Source of the DNA: Nageia nagi
Lineage: Eukaryota; Pinophyta
Length of the DNA: 64,000 bases
Assembly: GCA_050084985.1 (NCBI GenBank)
Contig: JBITNC010000001.1
Coordinates: 868,001 to 932,000 of the forward strand
Direction of reading: 5' to 3'
The first letter of the stretch is position 1. Every line of letters begins with the position of its first letter. Shown one piece after another: positions 1 through 12,059 of this stretch. Under the pieces are notes generated by a model. That model was not told the DNA's origin. It was given only the letters and a program-made list of their open reading frames with translations, and made no database searches. Both the position numbers and the translations under genes were made by a program.

Positions 1-1690
1 GCAACTTAGAATGTTTGAGAGCAAGATCCTTAGTCTCTACAACATACCTCAAAATTTACTTAATAGCATTGAGGTGCTCAACATATGATTTTTGCATAAA
101 TCATGCCATCAGATTCACTACAAAGGCAATATATAGCCTAAAAATAGTCAAATACAAAATACTACCAATTAATTACCTATAACCAATAACATCAACCAAC
201 TGAGAGTTGGAGCTCAGAGAAATAGTGATTTCAGAAGAGAGTAGGATCATATATTTCTACACTCCATTCCAAACTTCTACAAGATTTTTGATATATATTT
301 AGATTGATTAAGATAAGTACAATCATTGTATTTATACACTTGCATTCTAATATAGTAGTACAAGAGACCAAGATCAATCATTTCAAATATTGTCTTAAGT
401 TTAGATATGCACTCTTAAATGATTTCTTCATTGTTCTTAGTTATCAAAAGATCATCCACATAAAAGAGAATCAATACCACATCTTTTCTTTATTTAAGCA
501 CATATAGATCAGAGTTAGAAAAACACTTAGAGAATCCAATGTTTGAAAATTATTCTAAAAGCTTCTTGTATCAAGCTCTAAGTGCTTTCTTAAGTCCATA
601 CAATGACTTCTTTAGCATGCACACAAAAGACTCTTTATCTTCCATAATAAACCCATCTGGTGATTCATGAAGATCTCCACATCTACATCACTATTGAGAA
701 ATGCACTTTTGATGTCAAATTGAAAAAATTTCCATCCTTGAGCTATAGAAAGAGCAAGGTAAATTCTCATAGTAGGCATCTTCACCATGGGAGAAAAGGT
801 TTCCTCATAATCTACACCATATTTCTAGGCAAAACCTTTGGCTACTAACCTTGCCTTGTATTTCTCAATATCTCTAATAAAATTAAACTTGACATTGAAG
901 ATCCACTTATTTCCAATCACATTCTTTTCATTTAGATAAGAAGCTAAATCCCAAGTTTCATCTTTCATAATCACCTCATACTCTACTTTCATGGCTTCCA
1001 TCCAGCACTCATGCTTAAAGATTCTTTGAAGGTTGAGGGCTCATGATTGTTATCAATATTGGAAAATAAAGATTTGTTCAAGGTCATGCTCCTTCTTACC
1101 CTTTGTTTTGGAGAATTTTGTTCTTGAAGTTACTTATCTAAATCAATATATAACTAGCTAGGTGTAAATGAAGTTTCCTTTGGATCATCAACATCCTTAT
1201 TATAAGCAGATTTTTTAGGAAGTTCATTGAATTTTACATCTCTTGAAATAAACATGGATTTGTAAGATGGAGAGTAGAGCATGTACCCTCTATCCTAACT
1301 ATCATAACCCATAAAGATGCATTTTTTAGCTCTTTTGTCTAATTTTTTTCTTTTCTTAGAAATAATGTAGGAGAATGCTTCACAACTAAATACCCTAAGA
1401 TAAAAAATGTTAGGTTTTCTTTGTAACCATGCCTCAAAAGGAGTTTTACCTTAAATAGCTATTGTGGAACACCTATTAAAGGTGTAATAATAGTGCTCAT
1501 AGCTTCACCCTATAAGAAACTAGAAATATTACCTATTATGCATCTAGCCATCTCCATAATTATCCTATTTTTCCTTTGAGTAATACCATTTTACTAAGGA
1601 GTGTATGGAACTGTAAATTGCCTTCTGATTCCATACTTAGAACAATATACATTGAACTCATAACTATTATATTCTCCTCCATTATGAATT
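1..1690 (-). pseudogene. Ty1/copia pol remnant: integrase half and reverse transcriptase
   Basis: Read on the minus strand, this starts in the second half of a copia integrase (NGGEY near 1670-1683, PYTP then NG and RKNR near 1575-1625). It passes through the integrase C-terminal part and the hinge, then enters reverse transcriptase: KYKARLVAKGFA near 830-870, DIKSAFLNSDVD near 690-735, and YVDD at 451-462. The RT tail (ILRYVVETKDLAL) is at 8-46, so RNase H and the 3' LTR lie outside the window. In the intact family this polyprotein makes the cDNA and integrates it. Stops and frameshifts are frequent, so this is dead. The order IN then RT identifies Ty1/copia. The protease and the first half of integrase are missing. 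Domain identity is secure; exact frame boundaries are approximate. Confidence 0.9.
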
Positions 1691-2515
1691 ATATTCTTTT
1701 CTTCTCTTTTCTTTTTGTAGCAATCAACTTATTTGTGACCTTAGATGCCATAATAGTTATAATTACCATCAAATTTTTTCTTAGGATATGGATTATTTGC
1801 TTTCCCTTTTCCATCTCTTTCCTTGAAATGGTTTTTATTATGATTGTTATTATTGCTATTATTGTTGTTTTTGATGTTTTTATTATTTCCATTACCTCTT
1901 TTCTCAAATATTTTGGAGGAATAAGAATAAGATTTCTTTTGATGGTTGAACTTCTTCTTGAAAAGAGTTTTGGTTGCTCTAAGAGCAATGTTATTATCCT
2001 TTGGAGAAGAAATCAACATCTTTTTGTTAAAAGTTTCCTCATGATTCAAAAGGAGCCTAAAAAGGTTCTTCATAGAGAATACTTCTTCTTCATCATCAAG
2101 CTTTATTTCCATAACCATCACAAAGTTTCCAAACTTTCAAAAAAGGCTTTGAAGAATGATGCAGATCATAAACTCATCATTGATCCAATTGCACCCACAA
2201 GCAACAAGTTGGGTCCTTAGGTCAATGATTTTATTCAAGTATATGGAAATATTTTCATGTTCCCTTTGATGAGATTGAAGCAACTTTTGGAGAATGGTAG
2301 ACCTTCTTGAAAACTTTAAACCAAGGTAGATTTGCTTAAGCTTATCCCAAGCTTCCTTTTCTAAGGTTGAAGAGGAAATAATCAAGAGTACATCATCTAA
2401 AATTGCATGGAATATCAAGGAGGTTGCAACCTCATTCTTCATTCTATAAGCCTCTAGTGCCTTCTCATCTATAGGAGGTACAAGGTTTGCATTCACTATT
2501 TGCCAAAGGTTCCTT
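1691..2515 (-). pseudogene. Ty1/copia gag remnant
   Basis: The minus strand encodes a copia-type capsid. The start near 2496 follows the primer site by about 50 bases. One 119-residue open stretch (2137-2496) holds the helical core typical of plant copia gag (ATSLIFHAILDDVLLIIS, EAWDKLKQIYLG, LLQSHQREHENISIYLNKI). After a stop the frame continues (1741-2121) into an asparagine- and lysine-rich linker, then a decayed zinc knuckle at about 1695-1760 in which the first two cysteines read as tyrosines (NYNYYGI, then GHK and DCYKK). Gag normally packages the RNA in virus-like particles. The zinc knuckle is joined directly to the middle of integrase at about 1690. The identification is secure; the copy is non-functional. 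Confidence 0.85.
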
Positions 2516-2542
2516 ACCTACAAGTCAACTCTCATTCAAGAT

Positions 2543-2554
2543 TCTCAAATACCA
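2543..2554 (-). other. Degenerate primer binding site (initiator Met tRNA type)
   Basis: On the minus strand this reads TGGTATTTGAGA and follows the LTR end ACA by one base. The usual copia site is TGGTATCAGAGC, so 9 of 12 bases agree. Its position between the LTR and gag supports the call. Confidence 0.75.
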
Positions 2555-2555
2555 A

Positions 2556-4876
2556 TGTTGGAACCTTCAAGAATATGTTTGGGTAAAAAAGAGTCTTCCA
2601 TTTACTACATAAGAGTGTGAAAAAATAATAAGCATGTGGTTCAATAAATAACATTATATGTTATGTTTTAACCAGTTAATACATATCATATTTAATTAAC
2701 TAAGACATGCTTGATTTAATTCACTAGTGTAAATGTTTTACAACTCAAATAATAATCCATGTACCCAAATACCTTTCTCATCTCAAGAATCATATATGTA
2801 GAGTGAAATTGTTGAGGCTTATTTTTTTGTTTAAAAAATAAGGTCTTCACCTGAATTCTCACACTAGAGGAGCCTAAGTACTACCAATTGTCAACTAGTT
2901 CACCTTGGTTAGTATTATACTCTCACAAGGAGAATTGCCTACTATTTTCCAAGGTTATGATGTATATTGGATTGAACAAATTATTAATCTTGATTAGGTT
3001 TCAAGTTCTCCTCTTATGTTATCAATATAATCCTTGAATGGATGTACAAACATGTGGTATCACTACACACATGCCTGTCCACCTATTAGAGTTATATCCA
3101 AACCAACAGAGGACTTAGGGGCAATTGAGAAGTATGAACTTTTCATCATTTGAATTCTCAAACTTAAAGACTCCAATTCACCTATCCTCACCTCATGGCT
3201 CTTGAAACAAGTCATGTTGTAGAATGTACTTATGGATGTATTCATTTTAGGGAGTTACTCATTTTAATGTTTGCTATTTTTGCATAAGTAAAATAAAGCA
3301 AAAGTACTAAACATGAAGTAAAATGTATAAAATTAAACATTATCCATTCATAACTTGGAACCTTAAGAGTCCAATGGGTTTTGTTTACTAACCCCTAAAG
3401 GAAATCTTTACATAGGTCCATAATTTGCTTAAGTTAACTTTGCAAAAAAAGATAAATACTTAAGCATAAGCATGCATTAATTCCAAAATTTGCATAAGTT
3501 AACTTTACATAAAGGATAAATACTCAACATGCATTAAAATAATTATAAAGCATGCATCTTTTAACTTAAGGAATTTTAATCCTAAGCATGCATCATTAAC
3601 TTTAAGTCTTAAGCATGCATTATTTGCCCATAAGAACAAATCTATTTTTAAGGCAAGTACTTAAGAGGTATTCACATAATTTAGGAATTTATTTGAAGTA
3701 TAGACATGTAATATAAGAATCTAATGTTTTTAAGTAAAATAAAAAATTCCTCTTTTTTTACTTAAAAAAAATCCTTCTTATTGCAATCTTAACTTTAGGA
3801 AAAATGCCAAGTTTACCAAAAAAAATACCCACGGATTAGCATTTGGAATTAAGGAAGTATTTTTGCAATTTAAGTAAAAAAAAAAATTACTTATTTAATT
3901 ATAAAGAGATAATTCCTAACCATAACCTACTTCCTTTATAATGCCTAAACATGTAATTTAAAAAAAAAAAAATAACTAAGCAATTTTTGCATAAAAGCAA
4001 TTTAACTACATAAGTAATCATTCAAGTGTAACTTAAACTCTACTCTAAGTCAAAGTGACTTTAATGAGAAATGATGAAAAAAAAACTTATGGAACAAAGA
4101 AAAAAAGGGTTTAAGACATTATATAATAGCAGAGTGATACATGTCATACGTATACTTCATGCCACTCAAGGAAGACTCGCAAACATTTCAAGAAAAAATT
4201 AATGATAAACTTGAAATTTTACTCCATGCTAGGTCAAATCAAGTCATGATGAGAAAAATAAAATCTACTTGTAAAGAAAAACCTAGTTAATGCCAAAAAT
4301 AAATGCACCCACCAAGTCATTAAAGAGGAAGGTAGAAAGAAAGGATTGAAAAATGATGAAAGGAGAACAAGTCGTAGCCAAGAGAGGAAAAAATGGAGCA
4401 AAGACCTAGGAGGATATGAGCATTTTGAGGAGGAAATAGTGTCTAAAGGTAAAGACTATAGTAATGTAGATAGAAATTACTCTAAGGTTGATGAAGTGAG
4501 AACCCAGTTGGCATCACACATGCCAAATGAGATCTCTACAGGTTGACTTAGATAACACTAACACAAAAAGAAAATAGAGTTCATCCATGGTGTAAGAAGA
4601 TTGGAATGGCTAACTATGTGGTGGAGTAGAGTTCTTCCAAGGTGCATGAAACCCTTCCCATAATATAAAATACCAACTTGTAGAGTCCAACATAGATGAG
4701 GGAACTATAGAGGGAGCAAGGTTTTAGCTACATGCATGGTGGATGAGGGAGCTATGAAGGGAGGAGGGTTGAAGGAAGCGAGGGTTGTTGAGTTTTGTGG
4801 CTAGGTTAGCCACCAAAAAATAACAAACATGTGGGCCATAAAGGCTATTGACCCACCCTTGAGTCAAACTCCAACA
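2556..4876 (-). repeat. Copia 5' LTR, about 2.3 kb
   Basis: On the minus strand this block begins TGTTGGAGTTTGACTC at 4876 and ends GGTTCCAACA at 2556. The termini are therefore inverted repeats TGTTGGA/TCCAACA. The primer site and gag follow directly, which makes it the 5' LTR of the gag-pol remnant at 1-2515. It is AT-rich and has no coding capacity that I can support. The partner LTR is outside the window, so the length cannot be confirmed by LTR-LTR alignment. A polypurine stretch lies just upstream of its start. Confidence 0.65.
3422..3620. repeat. Cluster of CATGCAT motifs within the copia LTR
   Basis: Five copies of CATGCAT occur at 3471, 3528, 3551, 3588 and 3614. They lie within a degenerate tandem array whose units also carry TTTGC(A/T)TAAGTTAACTTT and GGATAAATACT. 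CATGCA is the core of the plant RY element bound by B3-domain factors (established knowledge). A regulatory role here is inference only. Confidence 0.6.
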
Positions 4877-4890
4877 CCCCCTTACCTTTT
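4877..4890 (-). other. Polypurine-tract-like sequence next to the copia LTR
   Basis: On the minus strand this reads AAAAGGTAAGGGGG and abuts the LTR start TGTTGGAG. Such a tract primes plus-strand synthesis and normally precedes a 3' LTR, yet this LTR has gag on its other side and so behaves as a 5' LTR. Confidence 0.45.
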
Positions 4891-5219
4891 TTTAATATAT
4901 TCAAACATATGTATATTAAAAAAAAATTGTTATGCATATATATTAAAAAAATGTAATCCCTTTTATTCTAATATTTAATTATACTATGAAAACAAATTCT
5001 TATAGTATTTGAAAAGTTGTAAATATAGTAGATAATGTAAAAAATTGTTATTCTATCATCCATTTTAATAAATACTCAAAGAAATATATTATTGCTACAA
5101 TATAAGTAACTTTCACTAAGAATTTCATACTAAGCATTAGTATGTAATAAATTGTAACAACAATATATTAGTTTATTAAGTAGAGATAAATAAAAATAGA
5201 AATATTAGTATCATTTAGT
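4891..5219. other. AT-rich stretch without recognisable content
   Basis: The sequence is very AT-rich, with short poly-A and AT runs. I see no coding, LTR end or primer site in it. It could be the 3' untranslated part of a lost copia unit on the minus strand. Confidence 0.5.
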
Positions 5220-5371
5220 AATCAAAGATAAAGTGAAGAGGAAGATTATACCTTTGAATCACTTTTACCTCACAATGGAGTGAAGGATAAAGAATGAAGA
5301 CCTCCAAGTTGAAGATGAAGAGCTTCAACACTAAGGAAGTGAAGAGGAGCCTCCAAGGTGCTTTGATAATA
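5220..5371 (-). other. Primer site and leader of a truncated copia element
   Basis: Just beyond the LTR at 5373-5866 the minus strand reads ATTATCAAAGCACC (about 5357-5370), a degenerate form of the Met-tRNA primer site TGGTATCAGAGC. About 140 bases of purine-rich leader follow before recognisable sequence stops. The element is represented only by its 5' end. Confidence 0.5.
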
Positions 5372-5372
5372 T

Positions 5373-5866
5373 TTTTAAGGAATAAACACTAATAATATAA
5401 TTCTAAAACAACCAAGATTACATGAAAGCTCACAAACACACCTAAATAACTCATAAACAAATCTCACAACATAACACAAGATGTAAGTGGTTCCTCCAAC
5501 TAGAATTACATCCATAACTAGATCTCACTTCATTCACCAATATGAATTCTTACAATTCCCCTAATATTTTCTTCTAAACACTATCCTATAGCATAACTTA
5601 CTCCACAAATTTGTGTGTGATAACAAAGAGGGAGCCTTCTATTTATGGGCCAAAATCCCTCTTTGGATCACCCTTTTACCTAGTGTAGAAAGGCATGACA
5701 TGCACTCCCTTTACCTAAGGGGCATGCACATGACATGGAGTGTAGGACAAGTTACATTATCATATTCATTTAAATACTTAAGGTATCTAATGATACCCTT
5801 AAGTATTAGTGAATTTACAAAGAGGATTAATACAAACCTTTACAATAATGCATTATACATTCCAAC
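5373..5866 (-). repeat. Copia LTR, same family as the solo LTR at 43789-44272
   Basis: The minus-strand start is TGTTGGAATGTATAATGC at 5866. A TATA-type box (CCATAAATAGA, plus coordinates 5638-5648) precedes a GGCTCCCTC stretch. The solo LTR at 43789 has the same layout: TGTTGGAA start, a palindrome built around CTTAA and GTATC near the start, then TATAAATAGAGAGG and CCCCCTC. It interrupts the Tat-like LTR to its right near 5882. The inner end is inferred from the primer site and is uncertain by a few bases. Confidence 0.7.
5773..5807. other. Near-perfect inverted repeat in the LTR U3
   Basis: AATACTTAAGGTATC and GATACCCTTAAGTATT face each other across a four-base loop, with one bulged base. 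An equivalent palindrome is present at 43835-43869 in the related solo LTR. Confidence 0.7.
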
Positions 5867-5881
5867 ATTGTTTGAGTACGA

Positions 5882-7785
5882 AAGTAATTAAATGAGGTTC
5901 TTTTACCACTTCTTACCAATTGTATCTACCTTTAGAGAGATATCATGAGATAGGTGAGAAGTTATTAGGTAAATGTAAATTTCCTTAAGTGAGGTTCTTT
6001 AACTCCTCTTCGACTCACAATCCTTCAACCTCCTTCTAGAGTGGTAAGGTAGATAGGAAGAGTTTTAATATGTAATAAATTTCCTTAAATTAGGTTTCTT
6101 AATTCTTCAGATTACCATCCTTCAACCTTCTTTTCAATTTAATAAGGAAAATCATTAAAGAGTATTAATGTGAAAGAAAAAAAAACACCCACCTAGTAAA
6201 TTAACCAATTTAATGTATTTTGAGTTTACCTTAACCCTGGTAAATTAATTTTATATTTATTCTATTTTTTTTTTAAATGAGAGTTCATTCCTCTTTTCAA
6301 GTACAAAGTGACTTAGTTAATTTTATTTACTGATTTTAGTGATAAAGAGTGAAAAAAGAAAAAAAAAGGGTTCATTTACTCCTTTCCTATTATACCCATT
6401 TTGATTACCTAAGATCACCTTTCCACACATTGGAGAGCATAAGTGGGTGTAAGGGAAAGTATTAAGTGATTTTGTTTATCATTCCAAAAACCCAAAAAGA
6501 TAAAAAATTCATATAATTTATTAAAATAGATTGAATGAACAATGCATATTCCTTAATCATACATATACCCCTCCTACATGCAATCTAGGCAAAGAAATCA
6601 CAAATAATGAGTTCAATTCCATTTTTTTATTTTTAATGCCTAAATTACACCTTCAGTATTCACAAAAGTTAAAACTTATCCCTTCTATTTCAATTTCATG
6701 ATATTTTTAGATTTTTATATAGAATCACCAATGATCCAATAGAGTTGTTGGCATTTCACTCAAATCATTGGCATTCCAATCTCAATTGCTAGCATTCCAA
6801 CATCAGTAAGTGGCACACCATATTAATCATCAGTGATCGCACATACAAAAAATACAAAAAAAGAAAACAAAAAATAATATGAGATATAGTGATTATTCCA
6901 CAAACATAGAATACATATATAAATATAAATAATAAGGAATACCCCTATGCCTCATTTTTGGTGTAGCCTACATGTGAGGGCCCTCCTTTTAGTGCCAAAA
7001 TATTTACTCAAAAAATAACCCTGCAATCATGCAAAATAATAGTTGTCACAACCAATAGAAACTCTTTATTAATCTTTGAATAAACTTCAATTTTGATTAC
7101 AAGTTGCCTCTCATGGAGGGCTTCAGTAAAATGTGTGATATGGTTCTCATGGGGCCTTCTTTGTTGATGTCTTCAAGCTTCAAATATCATTTAATATAAC
7201 TTGCAATAATAATAATTTTTGTTACTTCTTTCTTGCTAACTCCTTAGCTTCTCTTTGCTTTAATTAGTTGCTAGTCTTGTAATCTTGCACATACATAAAC
7301 AAAAAACCCATAAAACATACCTGATCATGCTCTAAGATTATACTAAATAAACATGCATATAAGCAAAAATAGTAAAGTAAAATGCACTTAGCAATTTGGG
7401 ATGTAATTCAGCAGCATAAGGTTGCATTTCATGTTTTAACTTATCTCATTCTTTTCTCCATGGGAGGAATATTATTTATATATTTTCCAAGGTAGCTAAG
7501 GTTGCTATTTTGGAAGGTAGGGTTGGATAAAAAATCTCATCCAGCCTTGTCACAAATTATATTCATACAAGGAAAATGTAGGATCAAGGATGACTCCTTG
7601 ATATATTAGCTTGTTTCTCTGGGTGCCTATTTTTTCTATTTTTTTTCTTTATGTTTTCTATTTGTAGGATCACTAGAGATTACCCATCAAGTGCAAGCGA
7701 CTAGGTATGATCATTAGTGATTTTATTATTTTTCTAAAAATTTTACTCCCTTCTTTCATTTATTGAAAGGGGGGTCATTTTTAGG
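5882..7785 (-). repeat. Tat-like gypsy 3' LTR, truncated at its far end
   Basis: On the minus strand it starts at about 7785 with ACACCTAAAAATGACCCC and runs to lower coordinates. It matches, reverse-complemented, the plus-strand LTR starting at 28357: the start, the GGAGGGCCCTCACATG segment near 6960-6990, the stretch with GATCACCT near 6410-6425, and the segment of CCTTCAACCT repeats near 6030-6140. The last part of the LTR, including the expected TATA box, is missing because the copia LTR at 5373-5866 cuts it near 5882. No gene is present. Confidence 0.75.
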
Positions 7786-7910
7786 TGTCTAAAAATTGTA
7801 TACAAATGTGTACATATATATTTTTTAAATTTCAAAAAAATAAAAAGTTATTAAATAAATTCAAAAACCTAAGAGTTCATAAGACTTCCTCCAAACTGGG
7901 ACTCATCTTC

Positions 7911-10900
7911 TTGGTCTTATTGACATATCTAGTTCCTTGTTTAGATCACTCTAAACCTTGTCCTTTCCATTTACATTTATCAAAATATATTTGGAAAAAT
8001 GATCTCACATAATATGATAAATATTCTAATGAATTATAGAAAACACCTTCATGGGATTGGGGTAAAGGAAGGATAGGTGGTTCTATAGGACCTTTATAAA
8101 TAAAGAGTGTTTGATTAGTGACTTTCCCTAATGGCACCAATTGCCCCACTACATTGGGATATTCCTTTAATCTTCCCATTTCTTGAGTAGAAGGAATACT
8201 GAAAATGACATCATCAATTCTGAATTCCCCTATACCACAATCTATCAATTTTATGATTATAGAATATATATTTGATAATTTATCTTTTCTTGGATAATCA
8301 TCACTTTTTACTGATGTATCCATGGGGGAAGATATTTTTGATGAAGAAGCATTACTTAACTCATCCAACATTTGTGCTCTTTCCTCCCATGTATGTCTTT
8401 CTTGAGATGTGGGTTCTATTTTTGGTGGTGAATCATATTTGAACTTTTGAGTGTTGGGTAATTCTTGATTGATAACCCATTCTTCTTTTGAATAATTCAA
8501 ATAAGGGTTATCTTTACCTACTCCTACAATCGATGATTTTTATGGTAATATGGGTGTTGTAAAGTAATGAATGGATGGTAAAGCCACTTCTTTTGGTAGG
8601 TACACATTATTACAATGTGAATATGGATTTTCATCTCTAGGTACATAATGCATTACACCCTTGTGAATATACTCTAAACAATTATGATATGTTTATGGGT
8701 TGTACTACATATGTCTAATCTAAGGTATTTCAAAAGGGATGTTATATTTAGTTATATCTCCTTCAATTACTTGTAATATTATTTGCACTATTTTAGACCC
8801 TACAGTGATAGGCAATGAAATTTATCCCATTATTGAACATAAAGCATCATTGAATGCTTTTAATTGCAAGGTTGGTGCACAAATATATGATAACGAAAGA
8901 TTCAAATTCCTATATGTAGTTGTTCAAATAATATTTATCGTTAAACCATCATCAATTAATATTCTTTTAAAATCCTTTTCATCCACTTTAGATATGATAT
9001 GCAAGGAAGGATCTTGATCACATGTTTCATTTGGTTATTTAACTTCATGATCGTAGAAAAAAATAGTAGGTTTTTGACTTGTTTTAATTTTTTCTACAAA
9101 AGAAACAAATCTTTCAAGATCATTTATGCCTAACTCAATTATTTGTAATAATTGGTTCATCGCATCTCTATTATTCTTAGATTATTGTAGTAACTTGAAT
9201 AGAGACATTTTCACTAGCGAATTCTTCAATTGTTGATGTAAGGTTCCTTTCATTGAAACCTTAAGGTATTGAGGTTGAGTTATATTGGGTCACCCCACAA
9301 TATCATATGGTTTATTGTTTGGAATATTGCTTTATCTTCCATGTAGCCTTTGAGCTCTTGTGGTAATGTTTACCATACCTACAAATGTTGAATTTTTGTA
9401 ATTCTAGTTATGCGTTACTTTATTCTCAAGGGGATAAAATGACATGTTATTAACTTGATGTTAATAAAGATAATTTTAATAAATTCCCAAATTTTGATTA
9501 GGAATAGCTAGGGGATTATTGACTTCCAACTTTCCTTGGTCAATCAAGTTTTGAATTTTATGTTGTAAAGTCTTACACTTATTCATATCATGACCCTTTT
9601 AATAATGGAAGTGATAATATTCATTCTCATTATACCATCTATTATTTTTAGCATTGGGGTGTTCAAGTCTTATCTCTGGTAATGTAATCACTTGATGAAC
9701 ACAAAATTTCTTCAAAATATCATAAAGAGACTCCAACAAAGGTGTGAACTTTCTTGGTAGTCTAAAGTCTTTTTCCTCAATTTATGGAGGATTTGGTTCT
9801 TATTATTTGGTAATAAAAACCTTATTTATCAATGATGGTTTAATTATTTGTTCCATTTTATTTTTGTATTTAACATAAGGTTCCTTTTTCTTACCTTTTA
9901 TCTCACATTCCTGGATTTTAACTTTTTCAATTATGACAGCTTGGGAGATAGCTTATTCAAAGGTTTTATGTTGTTGGATTAATAAGGTACTAGATATAGG
10001 ATTTAAACATATTTGACTAAATATTTTCACCAATTCTTCATGAGGTAGAGTGTAGGGCATGCTTGTCAGTATTACCCTCCATCTTGAGATGAAATAAGTA
10101 ATCAATTCATCTTGCAATTCTTGTAATCTTGTGAGATTAGTAATGGAGGTTTTATATATGATATTTATCCTAAAATTTTCCAAGAAAAAAATTTTCAACT
10201 ATGCATATGAATGAATACTATATTCTATTAAGTTATTGTACTAATCCATTGCTTTCCCAACAAGTGTCATGGGAAATATATGCAACATTAATACAACATC
10301 ATTAGCAATAACATAACTTGAATACTTAAATCATCTAAAATGTTTTTTAGGACCTTTTGTTCCTTTGAATGGATCAATTTTTGGAATTTCATATTTGAAA
10401 AGAATTTCCTTTTTAGGAACACTGGGATGAATTGGTTCATTGCAAATAGTTTCATATGACACCTTTTGTTTACTTTGTAAACATGACTTCTTTTCAATTT
10501 CCATCAATCTTTTATGAATATCATCTTGTTTTTCTAGTTGATTTTGATACATGGGATATTCATCATTTATATAATCCACTTTTCCTTCATACCTTGGGAA
10601 CAATTCATATCTTTGTTCAAAAGGTGTTTGGGAATCATATTAAACTCCATCATATGGTGGAGAAGGTGTTGGAGGTAGTTATTGTTGCATTTGTTTGTGA
10701 AGTAGTGGTTTAGGAGGGTAATGTGATTGAGTCTTATTTCTAATTGGAGATAAATGATACCTTTGAAGCTCATATTATCACTTTAAGTGAAGCTTCTTTT
10801 CACTTAGCCAAGTAAGGGTCTTGATATTTATACACTCCATGACCTTAAGGAGATAAATATAATGCTCTAGATTGTTATTTTTATCCTTCCCCATCATTTG

Positions 10901-11760
10901 ATTAGGTACAAGTTAGATTTAAACATTTTGTTTATTAGGTTGTCTTATTGGTAACCTATTTTGATGTACATTTAGCATAGATTGTGCTTGTAACTATGGT
11001 TGTTAGGAAAATCCTATAGGTTTTAACTTATTATTGTATACCTAGATTATACAAAACTATTTTTTATTATGTTTGGTTTTGTTTATTATTTTGAGGTGGA
11101 TTCTCTTTCCTGTGCGCAAAGGGAGGTATTCCTTGTAATTTAAACCTTATTAGATCAATGTTATTTCTCACTTCACATCCTTTTCTAGGGGTTATCTGGA
11201 TTGAAAATAGAGTTGGTATATTTTATTTTAGAACATAACAAGGATTATTATAAACTCTAATATGATCTCTCAATTTTGATATAGGGGTAGCTATATGTAT
11301 GGAAATTTGATCATAAAATTCTTCCATTTGTCTAGAGATAGTGGAAGGAGTATAATCATTTCTTCTTAGATGTGATTGAACTAAATGTCCATCTAGTAGA
11401 TATCATGTGCCATGATCATACTTATTTCTAAAAGGGCCTATTTGGAATACAATATTAGGTAAATGAGTTTGTGAAGGGGAATATTTCTTAATACAATTTC
11501 TTCTACACCATCAACTAGTTGTGTATCTTCCGCTAAATAATCTAGATCTAGAGGAAGGCTATGGGCATGAGAGGAATGAAAGATTTTTAATTATGTTAAA
11601 CATTGTCTAATATATCCAATTCATTATCAATAGCATTTATATAAGCTACATTTATTTCTTGAGTATTTTCTCTTCTCAAAGTGTTCCTACTAGACCTATG
11701 ACTTCTTTGTTCTTCTGAATAGTTTTCATTGTTTAGTTCTTGCTCTTGATGAGATATTTG
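7911..11760 (-). pseudogene. Tat-like gypsy gag, protease and G-patch remnant
   Basis: The minus strand carries a largely collinear but broken frame. In order: a proline-rich gag N-part (11.7-10.6 kb); a basic linker (10603-10331); the gag core with AMDWYN near 10240 and SRWRVILTSMPYTLPHEEL at about 10030-10090; a zinc-knuckle-like FHY-KGHDMNKCKTL near 9570-9615; a protease-like ILIDDG near 8940; and a conserved spacer ending in WKGQGLE near 7946-7970, which resembles the G-patch found in some plant gypsy polyproteins. The plus-strand copy at 31.4-35.2 kb shows the same order. Sequence homologous to that copy stops at about 7911, only about 125 bases before the LTR start at 7785, so RT, both RNase H domains and integrase have been lost. 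Confidence 0.85.
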
Positions 11761-12059
11761 AGATTGAGTATTGACTATATTATTTTTTGTTTTTGTTTAT
11801 TTTTATTTTTAGTTTTATTTTTATTTTCTACCAAACTATAAGTAAAAGAAAGCAAACACCAAACATATAAATTCTATTTTTATCTTTTGAATTTATGTTT
11901 GTGAGAAAACAATTATATGCACAAACAACCTACATGCATACTCACCTTTTCGATGTGATTATCTTTTCTAATTTTTTTGGTATAATAAATTAATACTTTT
12001 ATATAATTTATATGAATTTTATATTTTAATATTATTAATTTTCCTAAATTTTTTTGTCT
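11761..12059 (-). other. Untranslated leader between Tat-like LTR and gag
   Basis: AT-rich sequence with T-rich runs on the plus strand. It aligns loosely with the leader at 30.93-31.37 kb of the plus copy. I could not find a convincing primer binding site. Confidence 0.45.

Noticed and set aside
1576-2220. Plus-strand frame of 214 residues, rich in Ile and Phe, resembling a membrane protein
   Set aside because: It is the reverse shadow of the minus-strand copia gag linker and zinc knuckle, where Asn- and Lys-rich codons read backwards as Ile, Val and Phe.
5613-5891. Plus-strand frame of 92 residues
   Set aside because: It crosses the start of a minus-strand LTR, including its hairpin and TATA region, so coding is unlikely.
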